Assembly (NCBI GenBank): GCA_964442345.1
Contig: CAYTZD010000057.1
Location: 1-7,822, forward strand
Origin: Hippea sp964442345
Lineage (GTDB): Bacteria; Campylobacterota_A; Desulfurellia; Desulfurellales; Hippeaceae
Direction: 5' to 3'
DNA: 7,822 bases
The position numbers and the translations under genes were made by a program. Positions 1 through 6,097 of the stretch are shown here, piece after piece. Under the pieces are notes generated by a model. That model had not been told where the DNA came from. It searched no databases and saw nothing but the letters and a program-made list of their open reading frames with translations. How positions within the stretch are numbered: position 1 is the stretch's first letter; each line of letters starts with the position of its first letter.

Positions 1-48
1 ATAAGCCCTTGTCGAAAATCTCTGTTTTATAGCTTCTTTTACATTCAT
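1..48 (-). CDS. Nitroreductase family protein, N-terminal fragment (cut by window edge)
   Basis: Only the first 16 codons are present; they read MNVKEAIKQRFSTRAY and stay open to the window edge. The pattern M-[ND]-V-x-E-A-I-x-x-R-x-S-x-R-x-[YF] is the classic N-terminus of FMN-dependent nitroreductases, in which the R-S-x-R segment contacts the FMN phosphate. The ATG overlaps the ubiD stop as ATGA (48-45). A GGGG-type Shine-Dalgarno sequence sits just upstream within the ubiD 3' end, at 54-57. The gene is therefore the next, translationally coupled member of the operon. Its substrate cannot be inferred. The family assignment rests on a short stretch, but the match is characteristic. Confidence 0.7.
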   Translation of the reverse strand, partial: MNVKEAIKQRFSTRAY

Positions 49-1496
49 CTTTTCCCCTTTAAGTATTTGTTTAATAGCTTCTCCATTCTGCTTTTTACTT
101 CATCTGTCATCTCTATATCATCTGGCCAATCCCTTTCAAACCCTTCGCTTTTCCACTTCTTTGTTGCATCTATGCCCATCTTTGAGCCGAAAAACGGCAA
201 GTCTGATGCATGCTCAAGCACATCTAACGGTCCTTTTGTAAAGATTATGTCTCTTTGTGGGTCTATGTTGTTGCCCAATCGCCATATAACTTCGCTTATA
301 TCCTGAACATTCACATGTTTATCAAAAATAACGATGATTTTGGTTAGACTCATCATGCCAAGTCCCCAGAGTGCGTTTATTACCTTGAAGGCATGGCCTG
401 GGAACTGCTTATCTATGGAGACAAAGGCAAAGTTGTGGAATATACCTTCAACGGGTAAGTTTATATCAACAATTTCAGGCAATATCTTCTTTATTATCGG
501 CAAGAACAGTCTCTCTGTGGCTTTTCCCAAGAAGCAGTCTTCCATAGGCGGTTTGCCTACGATTGTTGCGGGATAGATTGCATCCTTTCTCATCGTTATA
601 CGCTGAATGTGAAAGACAGGATAATAGTCAGCTAAAGAGTAATACCCTGTATGGTCGCCAAATGGTCCTTCTAAATGAAGTGGTTCGTTTGGGTCAACAT
701 AGCCTTCTAAGATTATCTCAGCTTCAGCTGGCACCAAAATATCCGATAAGGTTGCCTTTGTGAGTTTTATGGGTTTTCTTCTTAGAAAAGACGCAAACAG
801 CATCTCGTCTATATCTTCAGGTAGTGGGGCGGTTGCCGTATAAATCGTTATCGGGTCTGCGCCTATAGCCACACATACAGGCATTTTTTTATTTCTTTGT
901 TTATACCACCTGTAATGGTGTGCGCCGTCTTTATGTATATGCCAGTGCATTCCTGTTGTATTTCTGTCAAATATCTGCATTCTATACATACCGCAGTTCT
1001 GTTTGCCTGTTATTGGATTTTTTGTAAATACAAGTGGCAGTGTTATAAACCTTCCGCCATCTTCTGGCCAGGTTTTTAAAACAGGCAATATGTTTAGGTC
1101 AACATCATCTATTATCACTTCTTGAGATGGTGCCTTTTTTACTATCTGCGGTATAAACTTGCTAAATTCCTTTAGTTTCATTATGTTTCTTAGCTTATCC
1201 CAGAAATTGTAAGGCACTTCTGCATTTACAAGTTCTTCAACCCTTTTGCCAAGATCGTCTAAACTTTCAACATTTAGGGCAAATTCGGTTCTTTTTCTTG
1301 TGCCAAACAGGTTCATTGCAACGGGTATATTGCTGCCTTTTGGATTTTTAAATAAAACGGCAGGACCTTCAGACTTTACAAGCCTATCTGCGATGTAGCC
1401 CATCTCATAGATTGGGTCAACTTTCTCTTTGATGATAATCAATTCGTTTCTCTTCTTTAATGCGTCAATGTATTCGTGTAAATTCTCAAAAACCAT
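45..1496 (-). CDS. ubiD: UbiD-family prenylated-FMN-dependent decarboxylase (probable quinone biosynthesis)
   Basis: This 483-residue protein, of normal family length, is a UbiD-type (de)carboxylase. These enzymes use prenylated FMN (made by UbiX) plus a divalent metal and K+ to decarboxylate aromatic or unsaturated acids. Visible family landmarks are the NCGMYRMQ segment (about 167-174; cofactor/metal binding Asn and Arg), the His-rich stretch around 184-194, and EGPFGDHTGYY (276-286), which carries an acidic residue of the active-site network. The C-terminal oligomerisation region is intact. The likely role is a quinone pathway: 4-hydroxy-3-polyprenylbenzoate decarboxylation, or the MqnL-type step of the futalosine menaquinone route. 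Neither can be fixed from this window, because no UbiX, UbiA or mqn gene is present. ATG 1496 is chosen because AGGTGAG at 1507-1501 is spaced correctly for it, whereas the upstream in-frame GTG (1505) lies inside that Shine-Dalgarno. The gene overlaps ribF by 11 nt and the next gene by 4 nt. Confidence 0.9.
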   Translation of the reverse strand: MVFENLHEYIDALKKRNELIIIKEKVDPIYEMGYIADRLVKSEGPAVLFKNPKGSNIPVAMNLFGTRKRTEFALNVESLDDLGKRVEELVNAEVPYNFWDKLRNIMKLKEFSKFIPQIVKKAPSQEVIIDDVDLNILPVLKTWPEDGGRFITLPLVFTKNPITGKQNCGMYRMQIFDRNTTGMHWHIHKDGAHHYRWYKQRNKKMPVCVAIGADPITIYTATAPLPEDIDEMLFASFLRRKPIKLTKATLSDILVPAEAEIILEGYVDPNEPLHLEGPFGDHTGYYSLADYYPVFHIQRITMRKDAIYPATIVGKPPMEDCFLGKATERLFLPIIKKILPEIVDINLPVEGIFHNFAFVSIDKQFPGHAFKVINALWGLGMMSLTKIIVIFDKHVNVQDISEVIWRLGNNIDPQRDIIFTKGPLDVLEHASDLPFFGSKMGIDATKKWKSEGFERDWPDDIEMTDEVKSRMEKLLNKYLKGKR

Positions 1497-2418
1497 CTTT
1501 CTCACCTAAAACTGATTTTATTATTTTTATATCTTCCTTTATCCGATTTATAAGGTCGTCTATTTTTTTGAATCTTTTTTCTTCTCTTATGAATTTTACA
1601 AATTCTATTTTTATCTTTTTGCCGTAAATATTGTTATAGAAGTCAAATATGTGTGCTTCGATATGTTTGATTTTGCCTTTAAAGGTTGGATTTACGCCAA
1701 CATTTACGGCAGCTTTGAATTTTTTTGAATCTATATAGACAAATGTTGCATAAACGCCATTTGGCAGCATTATATCGTTGTGTGGGTATATATTTGCCGT
1801 TGGAAAGCCAAGATTTGTGCCACGCTTGTTGCCTTCCTTTACTATGCCAGAGATTGAGTATCTCCTGCCCAAAAACAGATTTGCTTTTTCTATCTCACCA
1901 TTTCTTAAAAATTCCCTGATCTTTGTTGAACTGACAATGATGCCGTCTATCTTTACAGGTGGGATTACTATAACTTCAAAGTTATATTTTGCGGCAAGCT
2001 CTTTTAGAAGTTTTGTGTTTCCTTTGCCTTCTTTTCCGAATGTGTAATCGTGTCCAACGCATATTCCTGCGGCGTTAAGGTTTTTTAAAAGTATCTCTTT
2101 TATAAACAGTTCAGGTTGCATGCCTGCGAACTCTTTACTAAAGCGAGCACAAACAATTGTCTCTATGCCTAAGCTTTCAACAATCTTTGCCTTCTCTTTG
2201 AATGTTTGAATCAGGAATGGTTCTTCGATGTTTTTTATAATCTTTATAGGATGTGGATAGAATGTAAAAAGCACAGGTGTTGCATTCAGCTTTTCTGCCA
2301 ATTTTATCGTCTGTTTGATAAGTTCTTGATGCCCTTTATGTATGCCGTCAAAGTTGCCAAGTGCAACGACGGTTTTCTCTATATTACACGGCTTGTAAAT
2401 GTCTCTGATTATTCTCAT
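1486..2418 (-). CDS. ribF: Bifunctional riboflavin kinase / FMN adenylyltransferase (FAD synthetase)
   Basis: This cytosolic enzyme converts riboflavin to FMN with ATP and then FMN to FAD. The protein is 310 residues, the normal prokaryotic RibF length. The N-terminal FMN adenylyltransferase domain (about 1-180) has GNFDGIHKGH (21-30), a nucleotidyltransferase HxGH-type motif, and VSSTKIR (162-168), which matches the ISSTxIR signature. The C-terminal riboflavin kinase domain (about 183-300) has GNKRGTNLGFPTAN (196-209) with the nucleotide/Mg-binding PTAN, then NVGVNPTF (239-246) and a candidate catalytic Glu254 in IEAHIFDF. The start overlaps the ychF stop as ATGA. Upstream there is only a weak AGG (2429-2427), so translation probably depends on ychF. 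No FMN riboswitch is possible here, because the upstream DNA is ychF coding sequence. The gene is followed by the prenyl-FMN enzyme UbiD. Confidence 0.96.
   Translation of the reverse strand: MRIIRDIYKPCNIEKTVVALGNFDGIHKGHQELIKQTIKLAEKLNATPVLFTFYPHPIKIIKNIEEPFLIQTFKEKAKIVESLGIETIVCARFSKEFAGMQPELFIKEILLKNLNAAGICVGHDYTFGKEGKGNTKLLKELAAKYNFEVIVIPPVKIDGIIVSSTKIREFLRNGEIEKANLFLGRRYSISGIVKEGNKRGTNLGFPTANIYPHNDIMLPNGVYATFVYIDSKKFKAAVNVGVNPTFKGKIKHIEAHIFDFYNNIYGKKIKIEFVKFIREEKRFKKIDDLINRIKEDIKIIKSVLGEKDGF
1501..1507 (-). promoter_or_regulatory. Ribosome-binding site fixing the ubiD start at 1496
   Basis: On the minus strand the sequence reads AGGTGAG, then AAAG, then ATG. AGGTGA is the 3' part of the anti-16S complement, so the short spacer is normal. 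The alternative in-frame GTG at 1505 is part of this motif and cannot be served by it. Confidence 0.75.
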
Positions 2419-3506
2419 ACATTAAACCTAAAATAGACCACATCGCCGTCTTGCATGATGTAATCCTTGCCTTCAAGATGCATTAAACCTTGTTCTTTAG
2501 CCTGTTTTTCTCCGCCAGCTTTGATATAGTCTTCGTATTTTATGATTTCTGCCCTGATGAAGCCGCGCTCAATGTCTGAATGAATTGTGCCTGCTGCTTC
2601 TTTTGCCGTTGTGCCTTTTTTTATTGTCCAGCCGCGCACCTCTTTTTCACCTGCCGTGAAGAATGTTATAAGTCCAAGCATCTTGTATCCAACCCTTGCA
2701 AGCTTATCAAGGCCAGACTCTTTTAATCCCAGCATCTCCATAAACTCTTTTTTCTCATCATCGTTTAGCCTGCTTATCTCTTCTTCTATTTTGCTTGAGA
2801 GAACAATAACGGGAGCATTCTCATTTTCTGCTATCTCTTCAACAACCTTTGAATACTCGTTGCCGTTTATATCTTCTTCTGAAACATTGGCAACATAGAT
2901 TACAGGCTTTGCGCTTAATAGTCTTAACTCTTTTATTAATTCTTTTTCTTTATCTGTTAGTTTGGCAATTCTTAGTGGTTTGCCTTCTTCAAGTAGGTTT
3001 TTGAATTTTTTTAGAATCTCAAGTTCTTCTTTTGCTTTTTTATCGCCGCTTTTTGCAATTTTAACCGTTTTGTTTTCTCTGTTTTCTAAGGTTTGTAAGT
3101 CTGCAAGCATCAGTTCTGTGTCGATTATCTCTATATCCCTTTTTGGGTCAACTTCGCCAACAGAATGCACTATATCTTCATCGTCAAAGCATCTGACAAC
3201 ATGGACAATCACCTGAACATCCCTTATGTGCGATAGAAACTTATTGCCAAGTCCTGCACCTTGACTTGCACCTTTAACAAGGCCTGCTATATCAACAAAT
3301 TCAACAACGGGTGGCGTTATCTTTTTGGGTTTTACAAGCTCTGCAAGTTTGTATAAGCGTTCATCCTTTACTTCTGCTATGCCGATATTTGGATCTATCG
3401 TGCAGAATGGAAAATTTGAACTTTCGGCATTTCCTTTACTCAATGCATTAAATGTTGTTGATTTGCCAACATTAGGCAGGCCAACTATTCCACACTTAAA
3501 TCCCAT
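2415..3506 (-). CDS. ychF: Redox/ribosome-associated ATPase YchF (Obg-like, OLA1 family)
   Basis: The 363-residue length matches the family almost exactly. It has the P-loop GLPNVGKST (9-17), the G3 motif DIAG (72-75) followed by Leu76 (YchF proteins replace the catalytic Gln of classical GTPases with a hydrophobic residue), and NVSE (207-210) in place of the NKxD G4 motif, the reason YchF prefers ATP over GTP. A coiled-coil/helical insertion lies around 125-200, and a C-terminal TGS domain (about 280-362) contains FTAGEKEVRGWTIKKG. Known family members bind ribosomes and affect translation and stress responses; the precise role is unsettled. The start has a strong AAGGAGAT Shine-Dalgarno immediately after the prfA stop (9-nt gap). 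Its placement directly after release factor 1 fits a translation-associated role. Confidence 0.97.
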   Translation of the reverse strand: MGFKCGIVGLPNVGKSTTFNALSKGNAESSNFPFCTIDPNIGIAEVKDERLYKLAELVKPKKITPPVVEFVDIAGLVKGASQGAGLGNKFLSHIRDVQVIVHVVRCFDDEDIVHSVGEVDPKRDIEIIDTELMLADLQTLENRENKTVKIAKSGDKKAKEELEILKKFKNLLEEGKPLRIAKLTDKEKELIKELRLLSAKPVIYVANVSEEDINGNEYSKVVEEIAENENAPVIVLSSKIEEEISRLNDDEKKEFMEMLGLKESGLDKLARVGYKMLGLITFFTAGEKEVRGWTIKKGTTAKEAAGTIHSDIERGFIRAEIIKYEDYIKAGGEKQAKEQGLMHLEGKDYIMQDGDVVYFRFNV

Positions 3507-3515
3507 TTTATCTCC

Positions 3516-4580
3516 TTACAAGCCACTTTCTTTTAGTTTTCTTGCCTGTTCATCAACAATTAGAGCTTCTATTAGCTCATCCAGTTCACCTTCCATAATG
3601 CTATCCAATTTATACAGTGTCAAGTTTATCCTGTGGTCTGTAACCCTGCCTTGTGGAAAGTTGTATGTTCTTATGCGTTCTGATCTATCGCCTGATCCGA
3701 TCTGGCTTCTTCTTTGTTGGGCTATCTCTTCTTCCTTTTGTCGTCTGTAAAAGTCATATAGCCTTGATTTTAATATCTTCATAGCCTTTTCTTTGTTTTT
3801 AAGCTGCGATTTCTCATCTTGACAGCTAACCACCATACCTGTTGGCAGGTGCGTAATTCTAACAGCTGAATCCGTTGTATTTACATGCTGACCGCCGTGT
3901 CCGCTTGCTCTAAACACATCTATTCTTAAATCTTCTGGTTTTATCTCGATGTCTATATCTTCTGCTTCTGGTAGGACTGCAACGGTTGCTGCAGATGTGT
4001 GTATTCTGCCTTGAGATTCTGTTATTGGTATGCGCTGAACCCTATGCGTGCCACTTTCGTGTTTGAATAGAGAATATGCGCCTTTGCCTTTTATCTCTGC
4101 GACTATCTCTTTTATGCCGCCTGTATCTGATAGGCTTTTGCTTAAAACTTCAACCTTAAAGCCCTTTTTTTCGGCAAATCTTGAATACATTCTAAATAAG
4201 TCAGCGGCAAATAGCGCTGCTTCTTCACCGCCTGTTCCCGCTCTGATTTCTAAGATAACATCCTTTTCGTCGGCTTCATCTTTGGGCAGAAGCAGAAGTT
4301 TTATCTGTTTTTCTAATTCTGGTAAGCGTTCTTTTAATGTTTTTAGTTCTTCTTTGGCTAATTCCTTTAGTTCTTCGTCTTCAAGCAGTTCTTCGTTTTC
4401 TTCTATCTGCTTTAGAAGTTCGTTATATTCCTTTGCCTTTTCAACGATTGGCGTTAATTTTTTTAACTCACTGCTTAAGTTTTTATATTTCTCCATATCG
4501 TTTATTATGTTTGGGTCTGAAAGTTGTGCTTCTATCTGGTTGTATTTCTCTTCTATCTCTTTAAGCTTCTCTTTAAGCAT
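3516..4580 (-). CDS. prfA: Peptide chain release factor 1 (RF1)
   Basis: RF1 recognises UAA and UAG in the ribosomal A site and triggers peptidyl-tRNA hydrolysis. The protein is 354 residues, of standard length. It has an N-terminal helical domain 1 rich in Glu/Lys (about 1-105), then the PCRF core with AGTGGEEAALFA (114-125). The codon-recognition tripeptide is Pro-Ile-Thr (185-187), in the RF1-specific context RIPITESQGRIHTS; RF2 would carry SPF here. The catalytic GGQ is at 229-231 within RASGHGGQHVNTTDSAVR. The middle residue of the recognition tripeptide is Ile rather than the common Ala, which keeps the Pro-x-Thr pattern. The start is preceded by GGAGGG (4590-4585) inside the end of the upstream gene, with which it overlaps by 8 nt. 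The methyltransferase gene prmC, often adjacent, is not next to it here. Confidence 0.97.
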   Translation of the reverse strand: MLKEKLKEIEEKYNQIEAQLSDPNIINDMEKYKNLSSELKKLTPIVEKAKEYNELLKQIEENEELLEDEELKELAKEELKTLKERLPELEKQIKLLLLPKDEADEKDVILEIRAGTGGEEAALFAADLFRMYSRFAEKKGFKVEVLSKSLSDTGGIKEIVAEIKGKGAYSLFKHESGTHRVQRIPITESQGRIHTSAATVAVLPEAEDIDIEIKPEDLRIDVFRASGHGGQHVNTTDSAVRITHLPTGMVVSCQDEKSQLKNKEKAMKILKSRLYDFYRRQKEEEIAQQRRSQIGSGDRSERIRTYNFPQGRVTDHRINLTLYKLDSIMEGELDELIEALIVDEQARKLKESGL

Positions 4581-5559
4581 TGTTCCCTCCGATTCTAAAT
4601 TCGCTTAATCTTTCATCGCTGATTGGTTGTGTGTCTATTACAAATTCTCTTTTGCCTTCAAATACGAGATTTTTTGCCTTTTTTGAGTATCGCTTTAGAA
4701 TGGCTGCAGCGGTTAGAATTGTGTCCATGTGTGGTTCTTTTAAGAATAATCCGACAGCGCATGGTGCATCAATGCAGCGTATCTTTGGTAGGTCTTTGAA
4801 GTTTTCTAAAAACAGTTTTGATTCCATCTCATTTCTTGATACGATAAATTTCGCTCCGTAAATCCTGAAGTGTCTTCCAAATCTTATCAATTTTATGGCG
4901 TTTTCGTCGTATATCTCATCTCTATTTAGCATTTCTTTGATTTTTAGGCTAAATTGTGGGTCTGTTAGAAGACATCCGCCAGCTGGTGTCTCAAAATTTT
5001 TTATACCCAACTTTTCTGCTAATTCAAACTGGGATTTTCTTGACCTTCCTTGAATACACAAAAGATTTTCTTTTTTTATTAAGCCTTCTTTTTCCATTAA
5101 TGTTTCTGGCAGACACTTTGCAGAGAGTGGTCTTAGCACAAGGTCTTTTAGTCCTGCTTCCTTTTCTATTAGTCTTAGAATTGAATATGACCTTTGGCTC
5201 ATTGGCCTTTGGCCTAATACTTCGCCTGTTATGATAAATGTTGCGCCAACTTCTTCTGCAAACTCTTTGGCTTTTTTGTAAAAGAAGATTTTGCAGTCTA
5301 TGCAGGGATTTAGATTTTTGCCGTATCCGTATTTTGGTTTTTTTAGCATATCTATATAGGCATCTTTGTCTTCGATTATGTTTAAATCAAGACCAAATGG
5401 TTTTAGCTGCTCTTTAAGTTTTTTTTCATCTTTTGGATAAAAAGGCGTCTTTACAAACAGCGGGAATACTTCAAAACCGAGATTTTTTATCAGCAGTGTA
5501 GATAGTAAGCTATCAAGCCCACCAGAGTATAAACTTATGCATCTTTTGTTTAACTTCAT
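4573..5559 (-). CDS. PP-loop ATPase, MnmA/ThiI-like putative tRNA sulfurtransferase with NFACT-R-like C-terminus
   Basis: This 328-residue protein belongs to the PP-loop ATP-pyrophosphatase superfamily: SGGLDS (12-17) is the adenylation loop. It also has NPCIDCK (84-90; Cys86, Cys89), resembling the NPCxxCN catalytic motif of the 2-thiouridylase MnmA, the conserved block TGEVLGQRPMSQ (111-122), and PAGGCLLTD (192-200; Cys196). The Cys86-Cys196 spacing is comparable to the catalytic/persulfide Cys pairs of MnmA and ThiI. The C-terminal part (about 222-310), with RFGRHFRIYGAKFIVSRNE, resembles the NFACT-R (DUF814) RNA-associated domain; this part is recalled by pattern and is less certain. It lacks an obvious THUMP domain, so it is not a classical ThiI. 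The likely activity is adenylation and sulfur transfer to an RNA base, but the substrate is unknown. It sits between hpt and prfA. The start has only a weak AGAAAGAT upstream, 21 nt after hpt. Confidence 0.8.
   Translation of the reverse strand: MKLNKRCISLYSGGLDSLLSTLLIKNLGFEVFPLFVKTPFYPKDEKKLKEQLKPFGLDLNIIEDKDAYIDMLKKPKYGYGKNLNPCIDCKIFFYKKAKEFAEEVGATFIITGEVLGQRPMSQRSYSILRLIEKEAGLKDLVLRPLSAKCLPETLMEKEGLIKKENLLCIQGRSRKSQFELAEKLGIKNFETPAGGCLLTDPQFSLKIKEMLNRDEIYDENAIKLIRFGRHFRIYGAKFIVSRNEMESKLFLENFKDLPKIRCIDAPCAVGLFLKEPHMDTILTAAAILKRYSKKAKNLVFEGKREFVIDTQPISDERLSEFRIGGNNA
4585..4590 (-). promoter_or_regulatory. prfA ribosome-binding site inside the upstream gene
   Basis: GGAGGG with a 4-nt AACA spacer precedes the prfA ATG. 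It encodes the terminal Gly-Gly of the PP-loop protein, so the 3' end of that gene doubles as the initiation signal of prfA. Confidence 0.75.
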
Positions 5560-5580
5560 ATCTTTCTATGCTTGTTTTAT

Positions 5581-6096
5581 TTAGGATTCGCCCATTATGT
5601 AGATTGATGGCAATTCTCTGTACTGTTCGTTGTAATCCATGCCAAAGCCGACGATGAAGCCTTCATCTAAATCAAATAGATAATAGTCTGGCTGTATCTC
5701 TTCTTCTCTGCGTTCGTGTTTGTTGACGGCAACGCAGATTTTACACTCTTCTGCTCCATTTTTTAGCATAAACTCTTTGACCTTCTTTATTGTTTTGCCT
5801 GTATCGAGAATATCGTCAACAATTATGCAGGTTTTACCCTTTAAATCGACAGATGGTTTTTTAAGCCACTCTATATTGCCTGTACTTTGGGTGCCTGCAT
5901 AACTTTTTACTCGGATACTGTCTAAAATCGGCTTATTCTTCATTTTGCTTAAAAGTTTTTCAAAAAATGGCTTTCCGCCCTTTTCGATGTAAAGCATTAC
6001 TGTTTTGTTCTCTTTGCCTTCAATCTCTTTGTCTAATTTTTTTGCTAACTCTTCTGTTTTTTTGTCTATCTCCTTCTCTTCAAACAACAGCTTCAC
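5581..6096 (-). CDS. hpt: Hypoxanthine (guanine) phosphoribosyltransferase
   Basis: Cytosolic purine salvage enzyme: hypoxanthine or guanine plus PRPP gives IMP or GMP plus PPi. With the GTG start the protein is 171 residues (begins MKLLFEEKEI), typical for bacterial Hpt. It shows the PPi-loop region IEKGG (37-41), the flexible loop SYAGTQSTG (65-73), the PRPP-binding motif IIVDDILDTGKT (91-102), and the HPRT-type C-terminus FIVGFGMDYNEQYRELP (147-163), where the Asp of GMDY is a metal/purine-site landmark. The first acidic residue of the PRPP motif is Asp where many HPRTs have Glu. GTG 6096 is preferred to the upstream TTG 6111 because GGAGAG (6107-6102) lies 5 nt before it. GTG also starts 1 nt after the stop of the radical SAM gene. 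A xanthine- or guanine-preferring specificity cannot be excluded. Confidence 0.9.
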   Translation of the reverse strand: MKLLFEEKEIDKKTEELAKKLDKEIEGKENKTVMLYIEKGGKPFFEKLLSKMKNKPILDSIRVKSYAGTQSTGNIEWLKKPSVDLKGKTCIIVDDILDTGKTIKKVKEFMLKNGAEECKICVAVNKHERREEEIQPDYYLFDLDEGFIVGFGMDYNEQYRELPSIYIMGES

Positions 6097-6097
6097 T

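Noticed and set aside
2415..2440. Possible FMN riboswitch controlling ribF
   Set aside because: The DNA upstream of ribF is continuous ychF coding sequence and ribF overlaps its stop, so there is no leader to hold a riboswitch.
3325..3750. 141-codon plus-strand open frame across the prfA/ychF junction
   Set aside because: It runs antisense to two well-supported genes, has Ser/Leu/Phe-biased composition, no recognisable motif and no good ribosome-binding site.
4048..4608. 186-codon plus-strand open frame opposite prfA, very Ser-rich
   Set aside because: It is the antisense shadow of the Glu/Lys-rich N-terminal domain of RF1: GAA/GAG codons read as TTC/CTC/TCT on the other strand. There is no domain-like pattern, and prfA is clear-cut.
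5560..5580. Possible internal promoter or terminator in the longest gap (21 nt)
   Set aside because: It is too short, AT-rich, and shows no inverted repeat with a U-tract and no paired -35/-10 boxes.
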